NCBI GenBank assembly: GCA_023333565.1
Contig: JAJKFH010003173.1
Coordinates: 1,240,001-1,304,000 of the forward strand
Direction of reading: 5' to 3'
Source: Puffinus mauretanicus
Taxonomy: Eukaryota; Chordata; Aves; Procellariiformes; Procellariidae
Length of the DNA stretch: 64,000 nucleotides
A program made the translations under genes and the position numbers. Shown here one piece after another: positions 23,401-33,535 of this stretch; position 1 is the stretch's first letter; every line of letters starts with the position of its first letter. The notes below the pieces were generated by a model. That model saw only the letters and a list, made by a program, of their open reading frames with translations, was not told where the DNA came from and did no database searches.

Positions 23401-25497
23401 AAAAGTTTATGCTAAAGAAGGCGCTTAAAGTACTGAAAATATAACGATCAACATTCAAGTTAGCATGTAAAGTACTACGATTTCCTCAAATAAATAAGCA
23501 CATAACTCTGCGAGACAGGGAAGTCACTATTTTGCTTTCAGCACGACCCTGCTGGCGGGTAGCATGGGTGTGTGTGCAACCGGACCGTGCTGCAGCCAGA
23601 AATCCCTGGTGAGTTAAGGGAGCAGCTCAGCCCAGCAGAGAGATTTGGGTCTTTTACAGCCTGTCCCGTGAGTCTGTATTTGCGGTGATTGTCATGGCAG
23701 CAGGTCGGCGTTGCTAGCGAGCGAGGAAATGTGCGGTTGTGACACCGAGTTGAACAGGTTGTGACGTAACCGAGCTCCGTCAGAAATTCTGCAGAAGGCC
23801 CCAGGGGTTTCTGAGAAACGGCAGCTTCCCACCCCCAGCCTGAAGAAGGGCTGGCCAGATCAGTAGGGAATCGTAACTGGACTCGGGATGTTAGGAAGAA
23901 ATTACTGAAAGAGAGAAAAACTCTGATGGGAGAAAGAACTATGGGAGTTAGGCAACTCTTGCATACATAATTTTCAATCAATTTCTTGGAACATTAAAAC
24001 GTATTACAATTTTTAAAAATACATTTTGTATGTGCACATGGGACAGACCTGATCTGGCTTATTCTTTGTTTTAAAGCAAAGTGTAAGAGTCCTAACAAGT
24101 ACGACCGTTGCACGGGGCACCTTCGGAACTCAGCACAGCGAAGGGTTTGCATGCATTATGCTTACAGTGCTATATTTGTTTGAAAAAGATAACAATATAT
24201 TTAGATAGGTGGGACCCCACGTAGCTGCGTGTCTTGTCTACATCTGCAGCGAGATGGCAGAAGAGCAGCACATTCCAGTTGTCTTTGCAACCACGCAAGG
24301 AAAGTGCAAATGCCTCCTTCCAGGGTTTCTTCCACGGGGGTCCCTTTGTCACAGTGTCACTGGAGGAGAGCAGCCCCGTCACAAATAAACTGCTTCAAAG
24401 CTACAAATAAATCTTTGCGTGCACTTCCCATAGGAACTATACGGGGAAGGAAATGGCTGTAGTTTCAAGGAGAGTTAAGCTTTCTGCACAGATTTTTAAA
24501 AACCTAGTTTTGGGGGGTGAATTTTAGCACTGCACATTAGAAAGACCCAAACCACTTCCTCCTTCAAACACTAGAAGCTGTTTTCAGGCATCGTTCCACT
24601 TTCCCCCGGCTCATTCCTTGCTCCAGCCTTCTGGCACCGAGAGGCTGATGTTACAGGACCCGTGTTTCGGGGCAGGAGAGCCAAGTTCCTGAAGTACAAC
24701 ACAAAGCGGTGTTTCTCACACGTTAGATCGTATGTCAAGCTGCTGCTTTGACACGATCTCCTGAAGAAGTGCCAAGAATGACAAAAGAGTAAAAGAAGAA
24801 AAACCAACAGGAGGAGATTTTTAAATCAATCTTCGTTCTGAAGTTACATAATAGAGCAAAGTAGAAACTTCTAGGAAAAAAAAAAAGGACAAAATTTTCC
24901 CCTTTCCTTCTATGTTGTGTGATCTAGGATGCTTCTAGCTTTCATTTATTCCTACCAAGGGCCCCAACGTCACCAAACTTCAGCTCCTTTAAGGCCTGCA
25001 AAGCCCTTCTTGGAGCCCTTTTCATACATCGATACCACTGCAACCTCTTTCCTTCATACACTTCCACAAGTGCCCAAACACGCAGCCCCGTTACCCTGCC
25101 TTTACCCCTGCAAGTGGGATTCTTTGATTCCTTGTTTAACAGTCCAGACAAATACCTTGGGGTTTCGCTCACAGCCGTCAGCCTGGCGACGCTAGCAGGT
25201 CGGAACAAACCCCTCCTTTGAGAAACGATGCGGCAATGGGGAAAATCCCTCCTGGCCACCTGCACGGGGGCATTTCTGGACCTGGGCTTAAGCACCAGCC
25301 TCATCCCATTTGTGAACAGCCCCGGGCTGTGCGGGTTCACACACAAAACCCACCATGGCAGGGGTGACCGATTTTCTGGTTTTGATCCAAGAGACATGGC
25401 TCAGGGATGGGCAAGCTCAGCTGGACCCTGACACCAGAGAAATGCTTTTCATCCAGTCTCCAGCTGGGTAGCGAGACCCTCCGGTGGGTGGTTTGCT
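20431..25497. other. Stretch between gene C and gene D
   Basis: No intact coding exon is supported. It contains a TTTC microsatellite at about 22846-22874 and scattered open frames without recognisable domains. I found no transmembrane or oligomerisation exon for gene C here. Confidence 0.5.
22846..22874. repeat. (TTTC)n / T-rich microsatellite
   Basis: About five TTTC units are followed by a T run. A simple repeat. Confidence 0.9.
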
Positions 25498-25503
25498 TTA
25501 TTA
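25498..25503 (-). terminator. Candidate poly(A) signal for gene C
   Basis: AATAAA on the minus strand lies about 480 bp after the stop codon at 25979. It would end a transcript that reads through the SCR5 donor. Confidence 0.4.
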
Positions 25504-25574
25504 CTTACAATTTACATGCTTACAGTTCCCACCCAGACACCATTTCCAACACAACTGACACTCACCCTTGTTAC

Positions 25575-25650
25575 GGGTAAAATAATCCTTTGCAACGGAT
25601 GGGGAATCTGTTGTAGCAGCACTTCTGCCACGTCCAGCTTCTCCTGGCTG
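25575..25650 (-). pseudogene. Possible decayed first half of a sixth SCR in gene C
   Basis: On the minus strand the last about 35 bases before a GTGAGTG donor resemble the end of the gene D split-SCR exon at 18389-18485 (shared TGCAAA, GTAAC and GG before GTGAGTG). The reading frame and Cys pattern are lost. Weak evidence by eye. Confidence 0.3.
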
Positions 25651-25978
25651 CCCACGACCTCGCTAGCGTGGAACAAGGTTAGCGTTAGTGCATCGCCTCT
25701 CGCTGCTGCAACAAGGACAGAAGCCCTGGCACGCTTAAGGCTACATGGTGTAAAGTTATCTCTTGCTTTTCAAGGAAAAAAATGGCTTAAGCAAAATCTC
25801 TAACAACACGAGAGCAAGGAAACAATTGACAAATGAAAATACATTTCACACAAAACAAAGCTTTTTTTAAGAGGAGGAGGTCAGTGCAGTCAAACCTGAG
25901 CTTTGAACCAGATGCCCAACCAGTGAGAAATACAAATTATACAGAGAAAACTTATAGAAGAAAAGAATGACAAAAAAA

Positions 25979-28900
25979 TCACTCACTTCCACAAAATGAT
26001 GCAACTTTCGACCATTTTAAGTTTTCAAAGCAGCCGGCTTGGGGGAGGATGCCAGAGATCCCCATGTACTTTGGAGGACACGCAGATCCTTGGCTGGTCC
26101 CAGGAGAATAGTAGTTTTGGGTTTTGTACAAAGGTACAACAAATCTGAACGCCGGGGTAGCACAGCCCCTTGACACTGAAGAGGAACATGGGAAAAATCG
26201 AAAACTCCAGGTATAGAACTGGGAGTAACCAGGGAGTCCCATTAATGAGTTCCCCTGAACTCCAAATGAGCCTCCAGGGCTGACCTGGTGTCCTGGAGAA
26301 AGAAGAAGAACGGGAGAAGGAGATGGTATTTTGGAGTGACTTTTTATAAAGGCTGAGCTTCATTTCCTGTGTGAAAGCCTTCTTAGATGGTTGGATGGCA
26401 TTTCCACGGGAACCTGAAAGAATGAAAATCACGGTGTGAAATTAGTGTAATGGCTTTTTCTTAGAAATGTGATAAAGGAGCAAATTAAGTTGGGAAACGT
26501 GGGACTTGATTCAACGTAGAATCATTTCAACTCACTTGAGGAAGGAGGACTCCTTTCCATTTCTTTTGCTCCAAGTTTGACAGACGTGCTTTTCTCTAGG
26601 GTATAAAGAGTAAGTATTGCTAGGAGCACTACGCCTTTCTTGCACAGACCGTTCATTCCTTACTCACTTGAGCAGCACTGCATTTTTTCTCTTTAAAATT
26701 GCAATATGACTTACGCTTGACATGTCCTGTACCAAGCAGTCACAATATGTTAAGCTGGTGCATACTAAATACTGAACTCGTAACAAATACTAAACTCAGA
26801 TGAAATCACCTTTGCATTCGGGTGCAGTTCCACTCCAGACTCCATTTGTTTTGTCCGTACTCGTACAACGGATGCTCACATTTCCAATGAGTTGGAAGCC
26901 AGAGTCACAGCTGTAAGTCACTGTTGAGTTATAAGCAAATTTTTCTACACCTTTGCCATCATGCTTTCCGTTGCTAATTTGAGGTGGTGAAGAGCAGGTA
27001 ATTACTGCAAGAAAGAAGGTCAAAATGAATATTGCAAAAGGCTTCAGTAATAATGAAAATGCAAAAGTTTCTTGCATCCCCTAAGATTCTTGAAGACAAT
27101 AAACCTTTTGGACAACTGAAGATGGGTAACTAGCACTGCCTTCTGTCTCGATCATCTCTCTTTTCTTTCTGAAGTGTTTCTGTTGTTAAATCTTTCTCCC
27201 TCTCACTCCAAGGGCCACAAAAAAAAAACAGGCAACTTGCCATGCCCTGGCTCGTGATTCCTCAAAATCTCTTCCCGTCACCTTCACTGCAACCTTAACT
27301 CATGAGAAAATACATTGATCTTGTGGGAACAAAACTGCTGAAATACAGTGTCAGCAGCAAAATGGGTATTTCTCAGCTGCCGTGTTGGTGACAGATCTGC
27401 CACAATAATATCAACAAAACCAAACAAAGTACGGAGATGGGTTTAGACTAGACATTAGTATGCAGGATCTACTGGACAGAAGTCAAAAGTCATTTTGGGT
27501 TAATCTTACATTCGCAAGTTGGAAGTTTACTCCATTCAACATCGTTTCCTTTAAGCTGACACTGGATGAAGTGACTCCCATCTAATTTGTACCTAAGTGA
27601 AAATACACAAGAAAACAAAAAATTGTGTAACTATCCAGAAACTGAGAAGAACCTTCTTCCCCAGTACCAGCATGATCAGGAGTGTAGAAAAGGCAGTTTT
27701 AAAGCAAGCAGACATGCAGATACAAGCTGGTTAACAGGAGAGCTCCTTCACCTCGCTCTCTGCCAGGATCCTTGCTAATCTATTTTCAGGCGATTCTCTC
27801 CTTTGGCTGGCTGCAGGGCGCATCTTCCATTGCAAGGATGGGAGAAGTTGCAGCTGGCGGCCAGCAGAGCACACAGTGAATGCCAGAGAGCGCTGAGGTT
27901 AGGTGTGGCTTCCCACACGGATGCATCGGGCTCGGATTTGCTGAATCAGGGACTATTTCTCCCTGCCTTCTTCCTGGCAGAGAACAGTGCTGGGATTCAG
28001 GCTGCTGGCATCCAGCGCCTTTCCCACGCCGCTGCCACCCACCAGGAGGAGGTGAGGAGGTGAGGAGCTCCCTCCTGAGCACACACAGCATCTCTAAAGG
28101 CTGTGGCTCAGCCCCTGACTGCTGCTCCGCTTCGCGGCAGTGCTGCATCACCCGGGTGGGTTAGCTGGCTCTGCCGCAACCCTCAGTGCTGGTGGCAGAG
28201 GCAGGGTGCCCAGCCGCCTTCGGTGCCACCTTCTCCCTAGGACGGTGCTTTTGGGTTGTAAGGGTGTTGCTGTTTTGCTAAAGTTTTGCCAGAAAAGCAA
28301 ACGACAGCAGACTGCTACCTTCCCAGCTGGTCTCTGCAAATATTCAAAGGCATCCACTACATGCAGCAGGGACCAGCGAGGGGCAATAGGGATCTGCATT
28401 TCACTAAAGTGGCTTTGGGATTGGCTTGCTGGAAGCTAATACATCTTGTTCTGACAGCACCGACACCTTCCCCAATCTCTGAATTACATCTTCCTGTGCA
28501 AAAAAATTCATCATTTGGACATGATTGACAGCATCTGATCTTGCTTAGATGGATAACATTATCCCTCCACCTGATGTGTAGTGCCGAAGACTAAATGAAC
28601 CCCAGAAGGGTGGGCCGTGCTGTCATTTCCCCAACGTCCATCCTAAGGGAATATCCGGAGGAAAAAAAGCTCTGTTACATTTGAAGCAGCTGCAAAGACT
28701 GACAGAACAAGCCAGATAATGCCAACTAGCTCCTGCCAGAGAGGGAGGAATACTAGCTGGAGTCTTAAGAGCTTAAGTTTGCAAGTCAGTCTGCTGCATA
28801 TGTGTCCTGATTGAAAGCAGGCAGAAAGCGTGAGTCAGCTCACTGGCTGACGGAAAGTGTGCTTCATTGCAGTTTTCTAGCTGAACATCATTGAATTTTT

Positions 28901-31332
28901 TAAATTCAACCATAACCCCTTTTTATTCAATATATATCAAATATGTTAAATTGAAATATTTTAAGTAATACATTTTGAAGTCTATAGTTATAAACTGATA
29001 GTACAGCCAACTCTGTTGGGATAGACACCCTGGGGCAGTTAAATTTCCTCTGGATGACACTTGAAGGAAAAGGCAGCCATAAATTCATACCCCAGTCCCT
29101 TCCCTCCAGCTGTGTCTTATTCCTTCCCAGCCCAGAGCTCTGATTCAAGTGGGAAAAGCAGCCCCATGCTCTGCACTATAGGAGCGATATATTGTGAAAT
29201 AGCAGCCCAGCCCATGTCCACACGTTCATTGCACTGGACCGGGGTTTGTATTCCGGCATCAGCACTGGTGTACTGGAGCTCGGGGCACTGCCCCGCGACT
29301 CACCCGTCTTCGCAGAACACGTTCGCTCTTGCACCGAACTGCAAGTCTGTGGGAGCCACCACCCTGCCCCCGGGCAGCGCTCCCGGCTCGCCGCAGGATC
29401 TCCCTGCCGCAGAACGAGGCCAGTGTTAGTGGTACCACACAGTGATGAAGAAATAAAAATGGCTACATAAGGGACAGACGTGGAGGGCTATACCCAAAGG
29501 TACCCAAGCGTTTTACTTCCCACTGTCACAGCCGAGCTGGCGGGTGCCAGAACCAGCGGTCGATGAAGGTGCGGATCCCCGCAAGGTCTCCGCACTCACA
29601 GGGGCAAGCATCTCGCAGGAGGGCAGAGGAGAATATTTGCAGGGATATTTCCCTCTCAATAGATTGGCAGTAAGTTACTCGACTGTGAAAAATGCATTGC
29701 TGCCATATCATCAGTCTTAATATTACATGGGTTTCACCAAGAAACATGCTTTGTCTTAATTTTGAAGTTCAATGCTAGAATTGCAAATTGGCATTTGTCC
29801 TGTACATATGCCGTGTCCAGATGCAAACATATTTCCTAAGATGAAAATCAAACCAGATCATTCATGCCAGCAGAAAAAAAAAGAACCCTATTGATACTCC
29901 TGCTGTTCAGTCTTAAATATGAATTGTCAAGGAATATCCACCTAATTTTGTATTAAGCATGTAGCTGTGGGGATGATAACGACCCAGCTGCATTTCAGCA
30001 CGTGGGTTGGGAGCAGCTACCTGACCTGCTCCCAACTCCACAGCTGCTTTTTGGCGGGCGGCGCAGAGCAGAGATACTCACTCCTGCACAGCTCAGCAGC
30101 TTCCGACCACGCCAGGTTTTCAAGGCAAGTGCTGGTGGGGGAACTTTCTGAGATGTTCTCGTAGCCAGGGCGGCAGACGTAGCTCACATTGGTCCCAACA
30201 GGAAAGAAATTAATCCTCTCGTCCGCCTTGGACAGGGCAGCAAACCGCAACCTTGTTGGGGCAGCACAGCTCCCTGGCAGTCAAGGAAAGCGGGCCTGAA
30301 GGAGCCGCCCGCTGGGAGGCACGCAAAATAAACCTTGGGATCACAGAAACGCTCCCACTACGGTGCCTTTGGAAAGCTCCTCGCGTTCATCGCAGGTGAC
30401 TTCTGTTTTCATACCAGGCTGCTGCTCTGCTGAATGCATCTTTTGCAAAGCGCAGGTGAAGATGCGTGAAGTGCAAGGCAAAGCTGTTAGTAGGAAATAA
30501 GGAGCCACGTGCATGTCCGTGGGGCAGCCGCTTGCACAGCCTCTGCCAGCCGGGGCATCCTGGGCTCCAGCCACCGTCCGACTGCCCCCCTCGACGACAG
30601 GCACGGACCCTGCGCCCAGCACCAGCTCTGACGAACAGCAGCTCAGGGAAGCGGGTTTGTACCTTGCCAGGATGGCAATGGTGCCATTGCCGAGCAGCCA
30701 CCGTAAGTGGCAGAAACTTCATGCCAAGCGAGAGACAGGCGAGGGAGCCGGGTTTCAGAGAAAGGAGGTATTTACGGCCACAGGGCTCGGGCAGCTTTGA
30801 CCAGCGCGCGCCGGGCAGGCACTGCACCGTGTCCGACCTCCCGGGGATTTTGATGGCGCCTTCGAGGCACGTGTACGTCACCCTGGATCCAACGGGGAAG
30901 CTGCTGGCGTGCTCATCGCTGGACGGTCTGGAGTGATTCATGCGAGGTGGGGGCCCACAGTCACCTGCGGCAGGAGGAGACCTCCTCGGGTGAGGACCCA
31001 GTTCCCTGGCCCCTTCCCCAGCCCCAGCGAGCATCCCAGGAGTGCGGCTGGGCTGGCCCCGGCTTCCCCTCTGGGCAAAGGGCTGCATCCTTGAGAGCAT
31101 CAAGCAATGGGTCCCCAGGCTTGGTGGCATCACTCTCCCCAACACCTGGGCAGGTCTCGCTGGTCCTCCCCACGCATCCCGCATCCCCGTACTCACCGCG
31201 AGCCACCGGCGTGCCTAGCAGCCCCAGCAAGGCCAGGAGCAGGGCGGCGTGGCCAGACCCCCATGCCCCAGCAGGTGCCCCACAGCTCAGGGTGCCTGGG
31301 CGCTTCCCCCGTCCTGGTTCTCCAGACTTCAT
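25979..31332 (-). CDS. Gene C: five-SCR complement regulator, probably secreted
   Basis: Coding exons: 31332-31197 (signal peptide), 30964-30776 (SCR1), 30273-30082 (SCR2), 29403-29304 and 27592-27510 (SCR3, split), 27004-26810 (SCR4), 26175-25987 (SCR5). The frame continues through the SCR5 donor and stops at TGA 25981-25979, for 1092 bases and 363 residues. No stalk, membrane helix or C4BP-type tail was found downstream, so a soluble regulator is the simplest reading (compare the soluble RCA form of chicken). SCR1 to SCR4 match gene D one to one, so C and D are tandem duplicates with different ends. The alternative is that the SCR5 donor splices to an exon I did not recognise. N-glycosylation sites are visible in SCR4 (NST, NVS). 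Confidence 0.8.
25987..26175 (-). CDS. Gene C SCR5
   Basis: This 189-bp exon runs from GCATPAFRFVVPLY to WSKVASFCG. The acceptor is CTCTTCAG and the donor GTGAGT reads on as Glu-stop. It is of the SCR2 type (ENLKWSKVASFC). Confidence 0.85.
26810..27004 (-). CDS. Gene C SCR4
   Basis: This 195-bp phase 1-1 exon runs from ITCSSPPQISNGKHDGKG to GVWSGTAPECKG. It has the same length as gene D SCR4. Confidence 0.92.
27510..27592 (-). CDS. Gene C SCR3, second half
   Basis: This 83-bp exon encodes YKLDGSHFIQC to VEWSKLPTCE. CACTTAG acceptor and GTAAGA donor. Confidence 0.88.
29304..29403 (-). CDS. Gene C SCR3, first half
   Basis: This 100-bp exon encodes RSCGEPGALPGGR to VFCEDG. It splits in the Gly codon. 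The intron to the second half is 1.7 kb, the longest within an SCR in this window. Confidence 0.85.
30082..30273 (-). CDS. Gene C SCR2
   Basis: This 192-bp phase 1-1 exon runs from SCAAPTRLRFAALS to AWSEAAELCR. Confidence 0.92.
30776..30964 (-). CDS. Gene C SCR1
   Basis: This 189-bp phase 1-1 exon runs from GDCGPPPRMNHSRPS to RWSKLPEPCG. Donor GTAAAT. Confidence 0.92.
31197..31332 (-). CDS. Gene C signal-peptide exon
   Basis: The ATG at 31332 starts a 45-residue leader with a long basic N-region (MKSGEPGRGKRPG) and a core AALLLALLGLLGTPVARG. Donor GTGAGT, phase 1. No nearer in-frame ATG lies before the hydrophobic core. Confidence 0.82.
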
Positions 31333-32553
31333 TGCAGCAATTCCTGTGCTCCTCTGTCAAGCACCGTTGGCTCCAAGGGGCTGTTTCTGAAGCTGGGAGG
31401 AGATGCAGCTCAGCAGGCTCAGCCAAGCCTCTGGATCAGTGGAAACCTTTCCAGAACACCCATGGAGCTAAACCCTCCTGCAGGGACACGGAGAGCAGCC
31501 AGGGGTGGGGGACAACTGTCATCCACAGGCTTGGGTAAAGCCTCCTGGTCCTCCTGCCCCACTGTAAGGGATGGGGGAATAACTCAACCCTTTTATTTGA
31601 CCTGAGACTGGCAGTGAGCGCTGACTAGCAGAGTTTTACCAAAACCAAATGCTACCGGAGCAGAAAAGACCCCCACCCAGCCCCAAGCTGCGTCCAGGGT
31701 AGGAAAATGCCTACTTAGTCATTTGCTGGCAGGTAACGCAACACCGATCTTCCATAAGCAGAGTTAGTGAAACAAAAAATAAAAGCATTATCCTTTTTGT
31801 TTTTAATTTTTTTCTTGATTGCCTGACTCATTTGTAATTAGGAACGGGTGTGAGCGAATACATCTGCGCACTGACTAACGCTCTGAAATATCCCGTCTGA
31901 CATCAGCCAAGACTACTCAGACACAGTCTTAGATACACACAGGACGGAACACCCAGTTCTTATTCATGCTTACGGGTTTCGAGCCTTGCACAGGGAGATA
32001 AGACACTTTCTGTTTGCAGTCGCAGGTGAGCACGACGCGGAGGAGAGGGAGATGTCACACCAGGAGGGTGCAGCCCTGCTCTCCTTGTGGCACAGGGAGA
32101 ACCGGAGCAGGTCTGAGAATGCCTCTCATTGCAGATCTCCTCACCGGGACGTGGTGAAGCACAGGATGCATTATCAAAGCATCTTTCTGTGTAAAGATGG
32201 GAGACACCATCTCTTCCCTGGGTGTTGTCCTTTAGGCTCTAGTAACATTTAAAGCAACTCTAATAACTCATAAAAGCATGCAGCTGGCAATGATATACCG
32301 CTGCAAATAGCTTGTGCGGGAGATGAGTGCTCCCCCTTCTCCCACTGAGCCCAGGCAGCAGCAGCTGCTGTGCTGCACGGTGCCCTCAGCCCCGCGGCTG
32401 CCTGCCGTGCCGTGCCCACTGCGGCTCCCCGAGGACCGACCCGGGCTGCCAGGGCTCGGCTCTCAATCAGAACCACCATTGCACCGCACTGGAATCTGCC
32501 TGGTTTACAGCCGGTGTGACAGATTACAAGACACCCATGGTTACACCTGCATC
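31333..32553. other. Intergenic stretch between genes B and C
   Basis: No coding exon or repeat is recognised. It includes the likely promoter of gene C near its left end. Confidence 0.5.
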
Positions 32554-32559
32554 TTTATT
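32554..32559 (-). terminator. Poly(A) signal of gene B
   Basis: AATAAA on the minus strand lies about 815 bp after the gene B stop. The surrounding 40 bases resemble the corresponding site of gene A at 40035, so the 3' UTR end is duplicated too. Confidence 0.6.
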
Positions 32560-33373
32560 GTAATCCTGATGGGAAGGAGTAATTGCTGCATCACAGAGCT
32601 ACATAAACTGATTATCGTTTATTAAGTAATAAGAACAATCTTTGCTGTCTTCTTAAACTTACAACATCTATTCTTAGCATTTGCTTGCTGGAAATAGGGA
32701 CGTGGAAGATGACACCACCACAGACATCTGTCGAACAGAGTGCTGGGCCAGAAACCTGTTGCCTGTTTTAGGTCCAGGGGTAAGGGAATAGAAGCCTTTA
32801 CAAACGCACTTCTTGTATGTAACTGCCCTTGACTAGATGAATAGAAGTCACGAGCTAGACTAACAGGAAATCACGTAGTTAAACGCTCACTTCACTGCTA
32901 TTTCTAGATAGAAGTGTGCTAATGCTATGACAGGCTGAGTTCGGTACAGGCAGAGGATGCGGCATTGCGCAAACCACCGGCTGGAAGATTACAGCAGAAG
33001 CACCTTCAGAGAGCCAGACACTCATCTCAGCTGGAAGTTCACTTTTGTGGACTTCAGTCCCCCTTCTCTCGGCTTAGCACAGTTCATGCAGTCACTCAAA
33101 AAAGCTCAATTTAATTTTTTACTATGCTTCCTAAAATAAAATGTGAAACAACATATTTGTTCAATAGCGAATCAAGCTTGTCAGACTTAAGGAGAAGAGC
33201 AAACACCCCTCTGTGCTCTAGCACCTAGCATGGCAAAAGCAGTCTCCCGTACATTGGTTATTATTTCTCTGGCTATATGCGTGCAAGCATGAACCATAAA
33301 GTCACCAAGAGCCTTCCTACATATGCTGTGACTACACGAACCGCATGTTCACCAAAGGTGATCGTTACAGGAC

Positions 33374-33535
33374 TCACTCGTTCAAGTTTTCTAGTTCCAT
33401 CTTCAGTTTTTTAATCTCCAGAAATAGTTTTTGTATTTCCAGCAGAGTTTTTAGTTCTGCCATAGGCACACCGCATTCAAAGCCCGTTTTAATATAATGA
33501 ATCTCTTCGCATACATCAGCATCACCTTCTTTCTT
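33374..33535 (-). CDS. Gene B terminal exon: C4BPA-type oligomerisation tail
   Basis: After TTAACAG it encodes [16 protein letters not shown], a second Cys (FECGVPM), then the helix [20 protein letters not shown], ending at TGA 33374. The Cys spacing equals that of gene A. Phase-0 entry. Confidence 0.88.
   Translation of the reverse strand, partial: KKEGDADVCEEIHYIKTGFECGVPMAELKTLLEIQKLFLEIKKLKMELENLNE

Noticed and set aside
23538..23981. 147-residue minus-strand frame downstream of gene C with several Cys
   Set aside because: Cys spacing does not fit an SCR, no matching splice sites, no link in phase to gene C SCR5.
24571..24807. Minus-strand frame starting with a hydrophobic run (VFLLLLFCHSW), considered as a membrane exon for gene C
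   Set aside because: No convincing acceptor and donor in phase 1, and no similarity to the membrane exons of gene D or E.
25200..25400. Minus-strand stretch CVNPHSPGLFTNGMRL, considered as an SCR remnant
   Set aside because: Only a few residues resemble an SCR start; no further Cys or Trp in register.
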